Below are positions 1 to 7,610 of a stretch of DNA of 7,861 nt, piece by piece; within the stretch, counting starts at the first letter, position 1; each line of letters begins with the position of its first letter. The stretch is taken from positions 1 through 7,861 of the forward strand of contig CAKRHU010000062.1 of the NCBI GenBank assembly GCA_934339215.1. Direction: 5' to 3'. The DNA comes from an uncultured Lacticaseibacillus sp. GTDB lineage: Bacteria; Bacillota; Bacilli; Lactobacillales; Lactobacillaceae. Under the pieces are notes generated by a model, which saw only the letters and a program-made list of their open reading frames with translations, did not search any database and was not told the origin of the DNA. A program made the position numbers and the translations under genes.

Positions 1-153
1 CAGATGGCGTTAAGCATTGTCATGCCCCGTGGTATTTTGACTTTTGAAGATGATCAGCTGCAGCAAAAGACACTCGCTAAATTTCCAGGCCAATCGCATC
101 AAGTTGCCCAACCCGTTGTAGTTCCGCCAAGCAAGAAAATTCACCACAAGTAG
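1..153 (+). CDS. 3' end of an unidentified gene, possibly the N-terminal part of a broken SRA-domain protein
   Basis: The first frame is open from the window edge to a TAG at 151-153 and encodes the last 50 residues of a protein whose start lies outside. The visible part begins QMALSIVMPRGILTFEDD and ends in a Pro/Lys/His-rich tail (VVVPPSKKIHHK), which looks like a flexible interdomain linker rather than a folded C-terminus. I do not recognise the family. The same frame stays open after the TAG and runs through another basic stretch (QKSAPKLKRTTA) directly into the SRA-like domain of the next entry. A single CAG-to-TAG change would explain this, so the two may be one gene. Alternatively the TAG is a genuine end and the next ORF is a separate gene. 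Confidence 0.5.
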   Translation, partial: QMALSIVMPRGILTFEDDQLQQKTLAKFPGQSHQVAQPVVVPPSKKIHHK

Positions 154-189
154 CAAAAGTCGGCACCAAAGCTGAAGCGTACGACCGCT

Positions 190-621
190 TTGAAAATCGC
201 GGATTTAGTTTCGGGAAGGGTTTATACGCATGATGAGATTATCCATACGTTTGTTGTGGCCTCATCTGGCGGGATGCGTCGCTCACATGCTAATAACGCT
301 TTAGTGCTGCTTTCACGACATCATGTCGACCCTGAACAAAATCCTTACGAAGATCGTTGGGAAGCAGATGGTTTATTCCATTACACGGGAGAAGGGCAAG
401 TGGGGGATCAAAGCTTAGACTATCGGCAAAACAAGACGTTAAACGAATCAGGTCAAAATGGGATCTCGGTGTATTTGTTTGAGTCGAGTCGCGATAATGC
501 GTATGTTTATCGCGGCGAAGTGATGTTAGCCAAGCCACCATATCCTGAGCAAGCACCAGATCGTGACGGTAAGATGCGGCGGGTGTATAAGTTCCCGCTG
601 CGGGTGAAATCGGCTGAATAA
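190..621 (+). CDS. SRA-like (ScoMcrA/type IV restriction style) modified-DNA-binding domain protein, probably part of a broken larger gene
   Basis: The product of 143 aa is almost entirely one domain. It contains GGMRRS near residue 28, then the spaced pattern Y-D-W, FHYTGEGQVGDQSL (about 63-76), QNKTL (about 80), a VYLFES strand, the YVYRGEV strand and a C-terminal YKFPLRV. This order matches SRA-like domains fused to HNH or other nucleases in type IV restriction enzymes such as ScoMcrA, which bind methylated or phosphorothioated DNA; the exact modification read here is not deducible. No nuclease motif is present, so alone it could bind but not cut. The only start near the domain is TTG at 190, and I see no good Shine-Dalgarno before it. 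The frame is continuous upstream across the TAG at 151-153, which suggests this is the C-terminal piece of a disrupted protein. A strong terminator follows 32 bases after the stop. Family call fairly sure; stand-alone status doubtful. Confidence 0.7.
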   Translation: MKIADLVSGRVYTHDEIIHTFVVASSGGMRRSHANNALVLLSRHHVDPEQNPYEDRWEADGLFHYTGEGQVGDQSLDYRQNKTLNESGQNGISVYLFESSRDNAYVYRGEVMLAKPPYPEQAPDRDGKMRRVYKFPLRVKSAE

Positions 622-653
622 ATTGTTAGTTTATTTTGAAGCGAAAATTTTAT

Positions 654-691
654 AGTTCTGTGCCTAAATATACGGGCGCAGAACTTTTTTT
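654..691 (+). terminator. Rho-independent terminator after the SRA-like gene
   Basis: AGTTCTGTGCC at 654-664 pairs with GGCGCAGAACT at 675-685, giving an 11-bp stem with one T-G wobble and a 10-base loop. A run of seven T (685-691) follows immediately. It isolates the upstream unit from the jet operon. Confidence 0.93.
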
Positions 692-909
692 AATTCGCCC
701 AAAATCATCGGCTCATTTCAAATATTTATTTTTATCGTCCATAAACTCTGGTATGACGGTATTTCTTGATTCCTCGAAACTTTTATTAACGGCATATTTG
801 CTATAGTGGCTGATTTTTTTGAATTTTTGTGACTGAATTAATCTAAACCGACACCTTCTGAATAAATTAATACAGATTCTCAAAAGAAAGAAACACTTAA
901 AAATAGATT

Positions 910-935
910 ATTTATTAAATGAATAAATATTTATT
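910..935. repeat. AT-rich inverted repeat cluster, possible operator
   Basis: ATTTATT at 910-916 is followed by its exact complement AATAAAT at 922-928 and again by ATTTATT at 929-935. Positions 922-935 form a perfect 14-base palindrome (AATAAATATTTATT). It lies about 40 bases upstream of the -35 box at 973. Such a site could bind a regulator, but in AT-rich DNA it could also be chance. Confidence 0.35.
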
Positions 936-972
936 TTTTGCTTTCATCCCGTTACGCTTTTCATCGCACCCA

Positions 973-1001
973 TTGACACCACCAATCAGGCTAACTATGC
1001 T
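973..1001 (+). promoter_or_regulatory. Candidate sigma-A promoter of the jet operon
   Basis: A perfect -35 box TTGACA (973-978) is followed after 17 bases by TATGCT (996-1001), a 4-of-6 match to the -10 consensus. Transcription would begin near 1008, giving a leader of about 80 bases before jetA. That leader can form TGGTTG (1007-1012) with CAACCA (1036-1041). This is the best-spaced promoter in the region. Confidence 0.6.
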
Positions 1002-1052
1002 CGGCCTGGTTGAATGTGATTGCATTTTTCTACCGCAACCAACCAATTCCGG

Positions 1053-1058
1053 TATAAT
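1053..1058 (+). promoter_or_regulatory. Consensus -10 box TATAAT, second promoter candidate
   Basis: A perfect TATAAT lies 28 bases before the jetA start. I find no matching -35 at 16-18 bases and no TG of an extended -10, so it would need help from an activator or be a weak promoter. If used, the start site would be near 1065 with a leader of about 20 bases. Its position supports the 1087 start for jetA rather than any start further upstream. Confidence 0.4.
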
Positions 1059-1075
1059 GGAGGTAGTGAATTTTG

Positions 1076-1080
1076 GGAGG
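1076..1080 (+). promoter_or_regulatory. Ribosome binding site that fixes the jetA start
   Basis: GGAGG lies 6 bases before the ATG at 1087-1089, the ideal spacing. The in-frame ATG at 919 has no comparable site, so 1087 is chosen. Confidence 0.9.
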
Positions 1081-1086
1081 ACGATT

Positions 1087-2685
1087 ATGGCTAAAGGACT
1101 ATCGCAAGCGCTGCGTTCACTTTTGACTGCAATGAATTTAGGCAGAAGCCAAGCCCACCCGCTAGCCGGCTGGACGTTGTTATCCATGCTGTATCGTGAT
1201 GGCAGTACCGCTAGTGAGCCGATGACCATGAATTATCTCGTCGCCAGATACAATGGGGAGTATTTGGAACCTGGGGAAAGCCGGGTGGCAGACGAAACCT
1301 TGCGTAGCGTGATGAAAGTGTTAGTGGAACAAGCCCATTTGGTGACCAGCTCCACGCGCCGGGTTCGTGAGCGGATGAATTCAGGGAAGTTTCATACGAT
1401 CCAGTCCGCTATTTACCGCATTAACGCTGCCGGCATCGAATACCTCAAGGCGATGCAGCGCGTGATCGATGCGGAAAACACGGTGGTCGCTTCGACTAAG
1501 CGCATCGGCGAATATGTCGCGTTGATCGACAAATTCCAAGCGTATCAAGATTTGCCGACAGACACGATGGCGATGTATGAAGATTTCAACCGGCTTTTAA
1601 GTGCTTATGACGACGTGATGAATGGGTTGCGGAAGCTGGATGTGGACTTACATGATATCTCAACTGATTTGGCCTTTGATCGCGTCGGGGATGCGGCGAC
1701 TCATTTGCGCAAAATGCTCCACGACGACGCGATCCCCGCTTACAGTCAAATGATGAAATCCTCTGGCCGTTTGCAGTGGTTGAACGGCCAGCCGCTTTTT
1801 GCCACGATGATCGCCGAGTCGCGCCAAGCCACTGGTAACTTGGACATCAACGTGGCCATCGGCGATCAAGCCGCGCTAGAAATCGAGCGGCGGCAAACTG
1901 AAGCCTTTGTGACCCGCCGGTTGAAGGTGATGGTGCAAAGTTTTGACCCGACGACGGCGGTGATCCAAACGAGTTTTGATTCGATTTATTTGCTGTATAC
2001 GACGTTAGTGGAGGCGACGGAATTGTTGGCGCGCGAATATGAACACGTGCGCGGGCATTCTATCGATTTAATGGCGCTGACAGCGGACATCGATCACTTG
2101 TTGGCGCAAGTCCACCGCATCAAGTTACCCGAACAGTTTCCGGTGCACTTGCCGATGGATCGCTTAGGTAAAGTGGAAATGGCTGAAGTTGAGGCTTTGC
2201 CCAAAGACGAGCGCGCAGACAAAATGGCTGACTTAACCGCCACTGTGCGCAGCGACATGCTGGAAGCTGGGAGTATGGACCCGGTGACGCGGTCGATCAC
2301 TGCGGCGGAACCGAAAGTCGTGACGCTGGCAGATAATCCTGAGGTAGCCAAGGATGTGGATCTCGCCGGGCAAGAACAACAAGCGTTAGCGGAATTCACG
2401 AATTTAGTGATGGTGTCAGCGGATACGGCGCAAATCGACCATGATTTGGAATGTCAAAGCGCTTTGGCCCGCGATGCGATCGTCAGTTTATATCCAGCGA
2501 CGCAATATGCGCAAACTGGGGCTTTTGCGGCATTTGGCCGGCCGGTAGTCAAAGCTGCCGTATTAGGCAATCAACCAGTGCGACTGCATTTAGCTGGGGA
2601 AGCTTTCGCAGTGGTATTACCGCATGCATTTACCGTTACATTTAGGCAAGGGGGACGTCCAAATGGCAAAGTTGACCAAAGCTGA
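1087..2685 (+). CDS. jetA: Wadjet protein JetA (MukF/kleisin-like subunit)
   Basis: The product is 532 aa from the ATG at 1087. It appears mostly helical, with an N-terminal region (about 20-110) compatible with a winged helix. A long helical middle (about 120-360) contains YDDVMNGLRKLDVDLHDIS. An acidic, alanine-rich and probably flexible stretch (about 360-445) follows, then a C-terminal part. In the MukBEF/MksBEF and Wadjet families the kleisin bridges the two ATPase heads of the SMC dimer and recruits the MukE-like partner. The assignment rests on this fold-like layout and on being first in a four-gene set with a MukB-like ATPase and a Toprim protein, not on a diagnostic motif. Length is in the range of JetA/DUF2397-type proteins. 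The 3' end overlaps jetB by 23 bases, so translation is likely coupled. No frameshift seen. Confidence 0.78.
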   Translation: MAKGLSQALRSLLTAMNLGRSQAHPLAGWTLLSMLYRDGSTASEPMTMNYLVARYNGEYLEPGESRVADETLRSVMKVLVEQAHLVTSSTRRVRERMNSGKFHTIQSAIYRINAAGIEYLKAMQRVIDAENTVVASTKRIGEYVALIDKFQAYQDLPTDTMAMYEDFNRLLSAYDDVMNGLRKLDVDLHDISTDLAFDRVGDAATHLRKMLHDDAIPAYSQMMKSSGRLQWLNGQPLFATMIAESRQATGNLDINVAIGDQAALEIERRQTEAFVTRRLKVMVQSFDPTTAVIQTSFDSIYLLYTTLVEATELLAREYEHVRGHSIDLMALTADIDHLLAQVHRIKLPEQFPVHLPMDRLGKVEMAEVEALPKDERADKMADLTATVRSDMLEAGSMDPVTRSITAAEPKVVTLADNPEVAKDVDLAGQEQQALAEFTNLVMVSADTAQIDHDLECQSALARDAIVSLYPATQYAQTGAFAAFGRPVVKAAVLGNQPVRLHLAGEAFAVVLPHAFTVTFRQGGRPNGKVDQS

Positions 2686-3679
2686 GCGCGCCGTGATCGA
2701 ACAATTGCTGACGCATGGCGTGTTCACTGGGACCAAAACTTCGGACATGAAAGCCGGGGCCATGGCTGCCCGCGATGCTTATCAAAAACCTGAAGGCCAG
2801 CGCCGCATCAATGGCTGGTTTAATCAAGTGTTCGGTCGCATGCCGCAGTCGTTTCAAGATAATTGGGTGTGGTTGATGGGACCCGGGCAGTTGTCTAGCG
2901 CCGAAATCACGGTATTGCTGGCAACCTTAAAAGCCGTGATCAACACACCAGCGGCGCAAGGCGTGGAAGCCGACCGCGTGATCGAAGCGCGGCCGGTAAT
3001 CGCCAGTGTCCAAACGGTGACGCCTGAATTATCAGACAAGCAAGTCGGCAAAATGATCGATGACTTGCTCGTGCAACGTTTTCAACTGCTGACGCCAGAC
3101 AATCCGGTGAACGCCGATAGTACCGCGGCAAGTCTTGTGGTGGATGAATATTGGGATGTCGCGGTAGACTTTGTCGCCATTGCCCAATTATTAGTCCAGG
3201 CCATGCAAGCGAGTTTACAAACTACCAATGAATCCGTGTCGGCGCAACAACAAGTCAGCGCTTATTTATTGAAGCATCGTTATATGGATCAAGATGCAGG
3301 CAGTTTGTGGACCACCTTGTTGCAACAAAAGGACCAAATTTCTGCGGTGTGGCAACCACTGCAACGCTTTTATTTGGAAGTCGGGGATGATTACGCCGCG
3401 TTATTAGACGCTGATCGCCGGCAGTTATCGTCGCGGCAATATTTTATCGCCTTAGCGGTGGCGCGGTCGTTGAAATCCGGCTTACCAGATGATTTACTAG
3501 GCACGCGCATCAAGCAATTGGCCCGGCAACTTTATCCCAAAGCCAATGTGAATCAAACCCAGGTCAAAGCAGAATTGCAACTCAATGGCTTAGCCAAGTG
3601 CGTTCACGGCAGTTGGATCGCGACGCCATTAGCACAACGTTTTGCCATTACTTTGGAGGATGATGATTTTGGAGAATGA
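2663..3679 (+). CDS. jetB: Wadjet protein JetB (MukE-like winged-helix subunit)
   Basis: The product is 338 aa from the ATG at 2663, which has AAGGGGGA (2648-2655) 7 bases upstream; a start at 2624 in the same frame lacks this. It opens with a basic helical segment (MAKLTKAERAVIEQLL), has a helical core, the motif RFYLEVGDDYAALLDAD at about 228-244, and a winged-helix-like end rich in basic and helical residues (IKQLARQLYP, then GSWIATPLAQRF). In these complexes MukE/JetB binds the kleisin and helps hold DNA on the heads. At 338 aa it is clearly longer than MukE or type I JetB (roughly 200-240 aa), and closer to the DUF2398/TIGR02678-type JetB. The family call comes mainly from position and size. 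It overlaps jetA by 23 and jetC by about 17 bases. Confidence 0.72.
   Translation: MAKLTKAERAVIEQLLTHGVFTGTKTSDMKAGAMAARDAYQKPEGQRRINGWFNQVFGRMPQSFQDNWVWLMGPGQLSSAEITVLLATLKAVINTPAAQGVEADRVIEARPVIASVQTVTPELSDKQVGKMIDDLLVQRFQLLTPDNPVNADSTAASLVVDEYWDVAVDFVAIAQLLVQAMQASLQTTNESVSAQQQVSAYLLKHRYMDQDAGSLWTTLLQQKDQISAVWQPLQRFYLEVGDDYAALLDADRRQLSSRQYFIALAVARSLKSGLPDDLLGTRIKQLARQLYPKANVNQTQVKAELQLNGLAKCVHGSWIATPLAQRFAITLEDDDFGE
3655..3659 (+). promoter_or_regulatory. Ribosome binding site inside the jetB end, for jetC
   Basis: GGAGG lies within the last codons of jetB. It is 3 bases from ATG 3663 but 9 bases from TTG 3669, so it leaves the exact jetC start open and argues for coupled translation with jetB. 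Confidence 0.6.
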
Positions 3680-6600
3680 TTATTTGCATCCGGTGAGTTA
3701 TCACTTGCGCAACTTCGGTCAATATTTGCAATTGGATCTCGAAGCAGCGACAGCGGGCAACCTCACGCTGTTAGGCGCCAATGCCGTGGGGAAAACCACT
3801 TTGGCCAATGCCTTCTACCCCGTGTTGATCGATGGGTCGATCGCCACGCCGAACTTTAACCCGGCGCGTTCTTCGGATACCGTCAGCGCCAACAGCACCA
3901 ACCCGCGCAATACCACCCGCGATAAGCGGACATTCAACTCGATGTTGTTGGGGTGGGGGCCATCGCAATATCAAGTGCGCACCGGCTACACGTATATGGT
4001 AATGGCTTCGACCAAGCGCCAAGTGGTGTTAGGCATCGGTGCGCATCGGCAAACCGATGGCAAAAAGTCTGCCACCTGGTGGTTTGTGTTGGACTCGCGA
4101 TCAGTGGCTGATTTGACCTGCTTTGATGCGGCAGGGCAGGCATTAGATAAAACTGGTTTTTGCGATGCCAATGCCGGCTTTGGTGAAGAGCTGCAAGTCT
4201 TTGATACTTGGCAAGCCTACCGCGGAGCCGTGGCGCGGGATATTTACGGCTTTGATAGCGGCGAAGCGCTGGGCAAGTTAGCCAATGCCTATCGCTTATT
4301 AGCATCGCCGATTTTGACTGGCGGCAATGCGCGCTTTGCTCCGATCCCCAATGCCTTGCGCATGGCCCAAGAGCCAATCGATCGCGTGGGGATCATCGAA
4401 CCGCTAGCCAAATCTCAACAAAACTTAAATCAAACGCTGGCTTTGCAACACGAATTGCAGAATGGCTTAGACCGCTTAGCCCACATTAAAAAGGCGCAAT
4501 TCTGGGGCAACTTGAATCGATTGAACGACGCTGATGGCTTATTGCCTCAGCACACGAAATTAGCGACCAACCGCGATGCTGCGCTGACGCAAGTGACTGC
4601 CGCGCAAGCCAAAATGGCCCGCTTGGCGGAACAGTTAGACGGATATCAAGCCTTGCGTGATCAAGCCGACGAGACGCTGGCCAATTTGCAAGAACGCTTG
4701 GCCGCGCAAGCCAGCTTGGAACAACAGCGCGATTATTTGGATGCGCAAATTGCTGACTGGCGCGAGCAATTAACCACCTACCAACATCAACTGACGGAAA
4801 AAGCTGACGATGAAGCCGTGGTGGCTGATCATCAAAGCCAGTTAGCCGAGCTGGTTGCAAAAGCCAAAGCCTTGCAAACCAAGCAACTAGATCCAGTGAT
4901 CGCCCAACTGCACGGCTTATCCGCCAATCACACCGAACTGACCCAAGCGTTAGCCGAAACCGACAATGCCAAAATGTTAGCCGGCTTGACTGGTTATTTG
5001 ACGACCAAACAGCGCCAACTCAAAGATTATCAACATTTGGCGGCAACCATCGCCCAAACTAGCGCTGATGTGGCGTTAGTGGTCGGCATGCAACAAGACA
5101 TGGGGGCCGCCATCGATCATCGGTTGACTGGTCGGCGCAATGCGTCGACTAATGCCGCCTTGCAAGGCGACAACCAGCACATTCACGAACAAGGCGCCGC
5201 GACGATGAATGCCAAAGTGGCGCAATTGCAGGCCAAACAACAAGCCCTTTTGGCAGCGGCGTCAGATTTGAAAGCCTTTATTGAAGCGCCTGATCTGCTG
5301 TTACAACTGCAAGATTTGCAAACGGCCCTTGCGGATGTGATGCATCAATTGCAAGCCAGCCAGCATCAACAAGAATTAACGCAAGTCAAACTGAATGCAG
5401 CGCAAGCGCAGTTGGATAAATTACTGGCTGAAATCGATCCTGACTTCGACCCGTCCGTGGCGCAAACCCAAATCGAAGTGTTGGGGGATGAACGCAATGC
5501 CTTGCAATTAGACCCGACCTTAGCGGAACAAGTCACCAAGCAAAAAGCCCAGATCCAAGATCTCGACGCGGCCATCAACAAGTTGATCCGCCAACACGGG
5601 GAAGCCCAAGGCATCGTGAAGTCGCAACAAGCCTTAGCGGATCAAAACACCCAAGACCTCGCCCAAGTCGATGCGCGGTTAGATCGTGACTTAACGTTGT
5701 TGCGTCAATTTGCCCCAGAAGACGCTGAACTCTCTGATATTTTAGCGACATTGGCCTTTGCCCACAGCAACGGCGCACAAATTCGCGAACATCCCTTCAG
5801 TCAACTGGGTTCTGATTTGCGTAATACGCTGTCTGGTCGCGAACATGAACAACCGCTGGATGCTTTATTTGATCAACGGGAAGCGCATGAATTTGCTGCG
5901 AAACTGCGTGGGGATCGCACTGTCGAAGCCGAAGACTTGTTAGTGGTGCCTTTTGACTTGGGGAAGGCGATCACATTGTTTGAAGACAGTTTGGAAGACT
6001 TGCAACAAGCCGTCGCCGAGCGTGAAAGTGGCCAGAATTTGGCCATGCAAACGTATCTCAACGCCGCCGCCATTCATATTTCGCAACAGTATCAATTGAT
6101 CCCTGAATACAACCAAATGCTTACCGAAGGCATCGATCCCCACGGCATTCGCTTGGCCGTCGACTTGGAACCTTTGCCTGGCAGTACGGAAGCGGCGGTG
6201 CATGAAGCTTGCGACTTGCAGTTAAAAGACCGTCCCGCGTTAGCCGCTTTGGTGCAAAATCGCATCGACCGCTTAGTCAATGATCCAGACTTGGCTAGTG
6301 ATTCGGATGCCTTCATGGACGCCGCCGCCGAGTTGTTGGATACGCGCTTGTGGTCTGAGTTTAAAATTTATATTTACCGCCGCCATTCTGATGTTCGCGA
6401 GTTAGTCAACGATGCCTTCGTGCAATCCGGCGGCTCTGGTGCTGAAAAAGCCCAGGCCATGGTGTTGCCATTATTGCTCGTGCCGAAAATGCGCCTGCGC
6501 CAAGCGTCCAAACCTGATGCCCCACATTTAGTGATGTTTGATGAATTTGCGGATAAACTCGATCCAGAAACCGCGCGAGCATTCGCTCAAACCATCGACC

Positions 6601-6794
6601 GCTTCGGCTTTAACTTCATCGCCACCATGCCATCTGGTGCGCAAACTAAAATCTTAGCCGATGGCGTGGCCAATCGCGCTTATGAAGTGTTGGCGCCTGA
6701 TCGCTCTGATGGTAAATTCCACGCCAATCAAGTGCATGAAGTGATGCAATGGCATGCACCTGAGTCTTTTGAGGCGGGGGATGCCGATGAGTGA
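3663..6794 (+). CDS. jetC: Wadjet protein JetC (MukB/SMC-like ATPase)
   Basis: The product is about 1043 aa and is the motor of the cluster. Head part one carries a Walker A loop GANAVGKTT (residues 38-46, bases 3774-3800). Residues about 250-690 are Gln/Ala/Leu-rich heptad-like coiled coil with a break near 455-505 (around DMGAAIDHRLTGRR) that may be the hinge. Head part two has the ABC signature SGGSG (about 922-926), followed by AEKAQAM, and a Walker B ending VMFDE (D960, E961 as catalytic acidic pair). This is the MukB/JetC layout: dimers with long arms that hydrolyse ATP and, in Wadjet, extrude DNA loops. Start choice: ATG at 3663 and the adjacent ATG at 3660 sit 3 or fewer bases after GGAGG (3655-3659), while TTG at 3669 is 9 bases after it, so the true start may be TTG 3669. 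No hallmark residue is missing. Confidence 0.92.
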   Translation: MILENDYLHPVSYHLRNFGQYLQLDLEAATAGNLTLLGANAVGKTTLANAFYPVLIDGSIATPNFNPARSSDTVSANSTNPRNTTRDKRTFNSMLLGWGPSQYQVRTGYTYMVMASTKRQVVLGIGAHRQTDGKKSATWWFVLDSRSVADLTCFDAAGQALDKTGFCDANAGFGEELQVFDTWQAYRGAVARDIYGFDSGEALGKLANAYRLLASPILTGGNARFAPIPNALRMAQEPIDRVGIIEPLAKSQQNLNQTLALQHELQNGLDRLAHIKKAQFWGNLNRLNDADGLLPQHTKLATNRDAALTQVTAAQAKMARLAEQLDGYQALRDQADETLANLQERLAAQASLEQQRDYLDAQIADWREQLTTYQHQLTEKADDEAVVADHQSQLAELVAKAKALQTKQLDPVIAQLHGLSANHTELTQALAETDNAKMLAGLTGYLTTKQRQLKDYQHLAATIAQTSADVALVVGMQQDMGAAIDHRLTGRRNASTNAALQGDNQHIHEQGAATMNAKVAQLQAKQQALLAAASDLKAFIEAPDLLLQLQDLQTALADVMHQLQASQHQQELTQVKLNAAQAQLDKLLAEIDPDFDPSVAQTQIEVLGDERNALQLDPTLAEQVTKQKAQIQDLDAAINKLIRQHGEAQGIVKSQQALADQNTQDLAQVDARLDRDLTLLRQFAPEDAELSDILATLAFAHSNGAQIREHPFSQLGSDLRNTLSGREHEQPLDALFDQREAHEFAAKLRGDRTVEAEDLLVVPFDLGKAITLFEDSLEDLQQAVAERESGQNLAMQTYLNAAAIHISQQYQLIPEYNQMLTEGIDPHGIRLAVDLEPLPGSTEAAVHEACDLQLKDRPALAALVQNRIDRLVNDPDLASDSDAFMDAAAELLDTRLWSEFKIYIYRRHSDVRELVNDAFVQSGGSGAEKAQAMVLPLLLVPKMRLRQASKPDAPHLVMFDEFADKLDPETARAFAQTIDRFGFNFIATMPSGAQTKILADGVANRAYEVLAPDRSDGKFHANQVHEVMQWHAPESFEAGDADE

Positions 6795-7599
6795 TTATAC
6801 TGAAGCGTATGTGCAGGCGACCGGACGGAAGCTGCCAGCGCAGGCTGTAGCCTTAGACCGCTGGTTTGACGCGATGCGCGGCGGTGAATTATTGCCGCCA
6901 AGGTCTGTGCAAGCAGTGGAAGCTGGGTTAGTCGGACACGCGCTGTCTGATCCGAAAGTCGATCCAGCGCATTACCGTTACTATACTTGGGTCGTTGATT
7001 GGCTGGTGGCTCAAGGCATTGAAGTGCATGAAATGTCGGCGCAGCTGATCGGCATGGCTTTTGTTTCGACAGGGATATTGCAAACGGATCTACCACGACC
7101 GCTGACGTTGAATCCTTGGCAAGTGGATTCGATGTTGGATTGGCCGTTATCGTCGCGTCGGGCGGTAATCATTGAAAATAACGGCGTGTTTATTTGGTTA
7201 CATCATTTGCATCCGGACTGGCCGTTGATTGATCAAGGCGGTAATGATTTTCAGCCGGCGTATTTGAAGTTGCTGTCGTCTTTAGTACAGCGTGGGTTGG
7301 TGGTGACTTATTTAGGTGACTTAGATGCGACTGGCATCCGCATGGCCGATACCTTGCGTAGTGCTTTGCCAGACTCACCTGAGTTTTTGGCGATTCAATC
7401 GCCGCGACAGGTGATGGCGTGGTTGAGTCAGTTTGGTAAAACTGACTTAAAGCGGTCGCGGGCACAACCCGTGGTTGATGTAGAATTGCAGACGGAAATG
7501 AATAGTATCGTATTTCAGGAGCAGTTTGTGGAACAAGAGCAATTGTTAGGGGAGTATGAACGGTTGATCGCGGCGTGGCTGAAAGAAAATGAGTCTTGA
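6787..7599 (+). CDS. jetD: Wadjet protein JetD (DUF2399-like Toprim nuclease, compact form)
   Basis: The product is 270 aa. The C-terminal half is a Toprim fold: the first strand AVIIENNGVF supplies the conserved Glu (E130), a PLIDQGGN loop follows, and the second strand VVTYLGDLDATG gives the acidic D178-x-D180 pair, followed by IRMADTL. These are the metal-binding residues of topoisomerase VI/Spo11-type nucleases, and the sequence best matches DUF2399-type JetD. In characterised Wadjets JetD cleaves plasmid DNA after JetABC extrudes it. The start ATG at 6787 overlaps the jetC stop in ATGAGTGA, with GGGGG (6776-6780) 6 bases before; ATG at 6781 is an alternative. JetD proteins of other types and DUF3323-DUF2399 forms are usually about 380-400 aa, so the N-terminal arm is short here. 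No sign of truncation: start, coupling and catalytic residues are intact. Confidence 0.88.
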   Translation: MSDYTEAYVQATGRKLPAQAVALDRWFDAMRGGELLPPRSVQAVEAGLVGHALSDPKVDPAHYRYYTWVVDWLVAQGIEVHEMSAQLIGMAFVSTGILQTDLPRPLTLNPWQVDSMLDWPLSSRRAVIIENNGVFIWLHHLHPDWPLIDQGGNDFQPAYLKLLSSLVQRGLVVTYLGDLDATGIRMADTLRSALPDSPEFLAIQSPRQVMAWLSQFGKTDLKRSRAQPVVDVELQTEMNSIVFQEQFVEQEQLLGEYERLIAAWLKENES

Positions 7600-7603
7600 G
7601 GAG
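7599..7603 (+). promoter_or_regulatory. Ribosome binding site overlapping the jetD stop
   Basis: AGGAG shares its first base with the TGA of jetD and lies 7 bases before TTG 7611, the start of the DUF3841-like gene. It places that gene in the same transcript as jetD. Confidence 0.75.
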
Positions 7604-7610
7604 ATGCAGT

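Larger units (their letters stand above)
692..1086. other. AT-rich intergenic region upstream of the jet operon
   Basis: About 395 bases with no believable gene on either strand. It is visibly more AT-rich than the genes around it, with several T runs (for example 814-820 and 826-829). The 3' part holds the AT-rich inverted repeats, the promoter candidates and the jetA ribosome binding site listed separately. An in-frame ATG at 919 would extend jetA, but that stretch (residues FFAFIPLRFSSHPLTPP and on) does not look like protein and overlaps the promoter elements. Nothing else recognised between 692 and about 905. Confidence 0.7.

Noticed and set aside
800..820. Second terminator (T run 814-820 after a GCTA/TGGC hairpin)
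   Set aside because: The stem is only 4 bp with one wobble; too weak beside the clear terminator at 654-691.
919..1086. In-frame upstream extension of jetA to ATG 919
   Set aside because: It overlaps the promoter elements and AT-rich DNA, has no ribosome binding site and encodes unconvincing residues; ATG 1087 has an ideal GGAGG.
3934..4377. Reverse-strand ORF of 147 codons within jetC
   Set aside because: It lies fully opposite the conserved jetC head domain, its product resembles no family, and it has no promoter or ribosome binding site; it is a shadow of the coding strand.
4486..4860. Reverse-strand ORF of 124 codons opposite the jetC coiled coil
   Set aside because: Open frame explained by biased codon use of the Gln/Ala-rich coiled coil; no recognisable domain.
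3663..6794. JetC as housekeeping SMC, MukB or Rad50/SbcC
   Set aside because: Firmicute SMC is not encoded with a MukE-like and a Toprim protein, and SbcC would pair with an SbcD nuclease; the four-gene context fits Wadjet.
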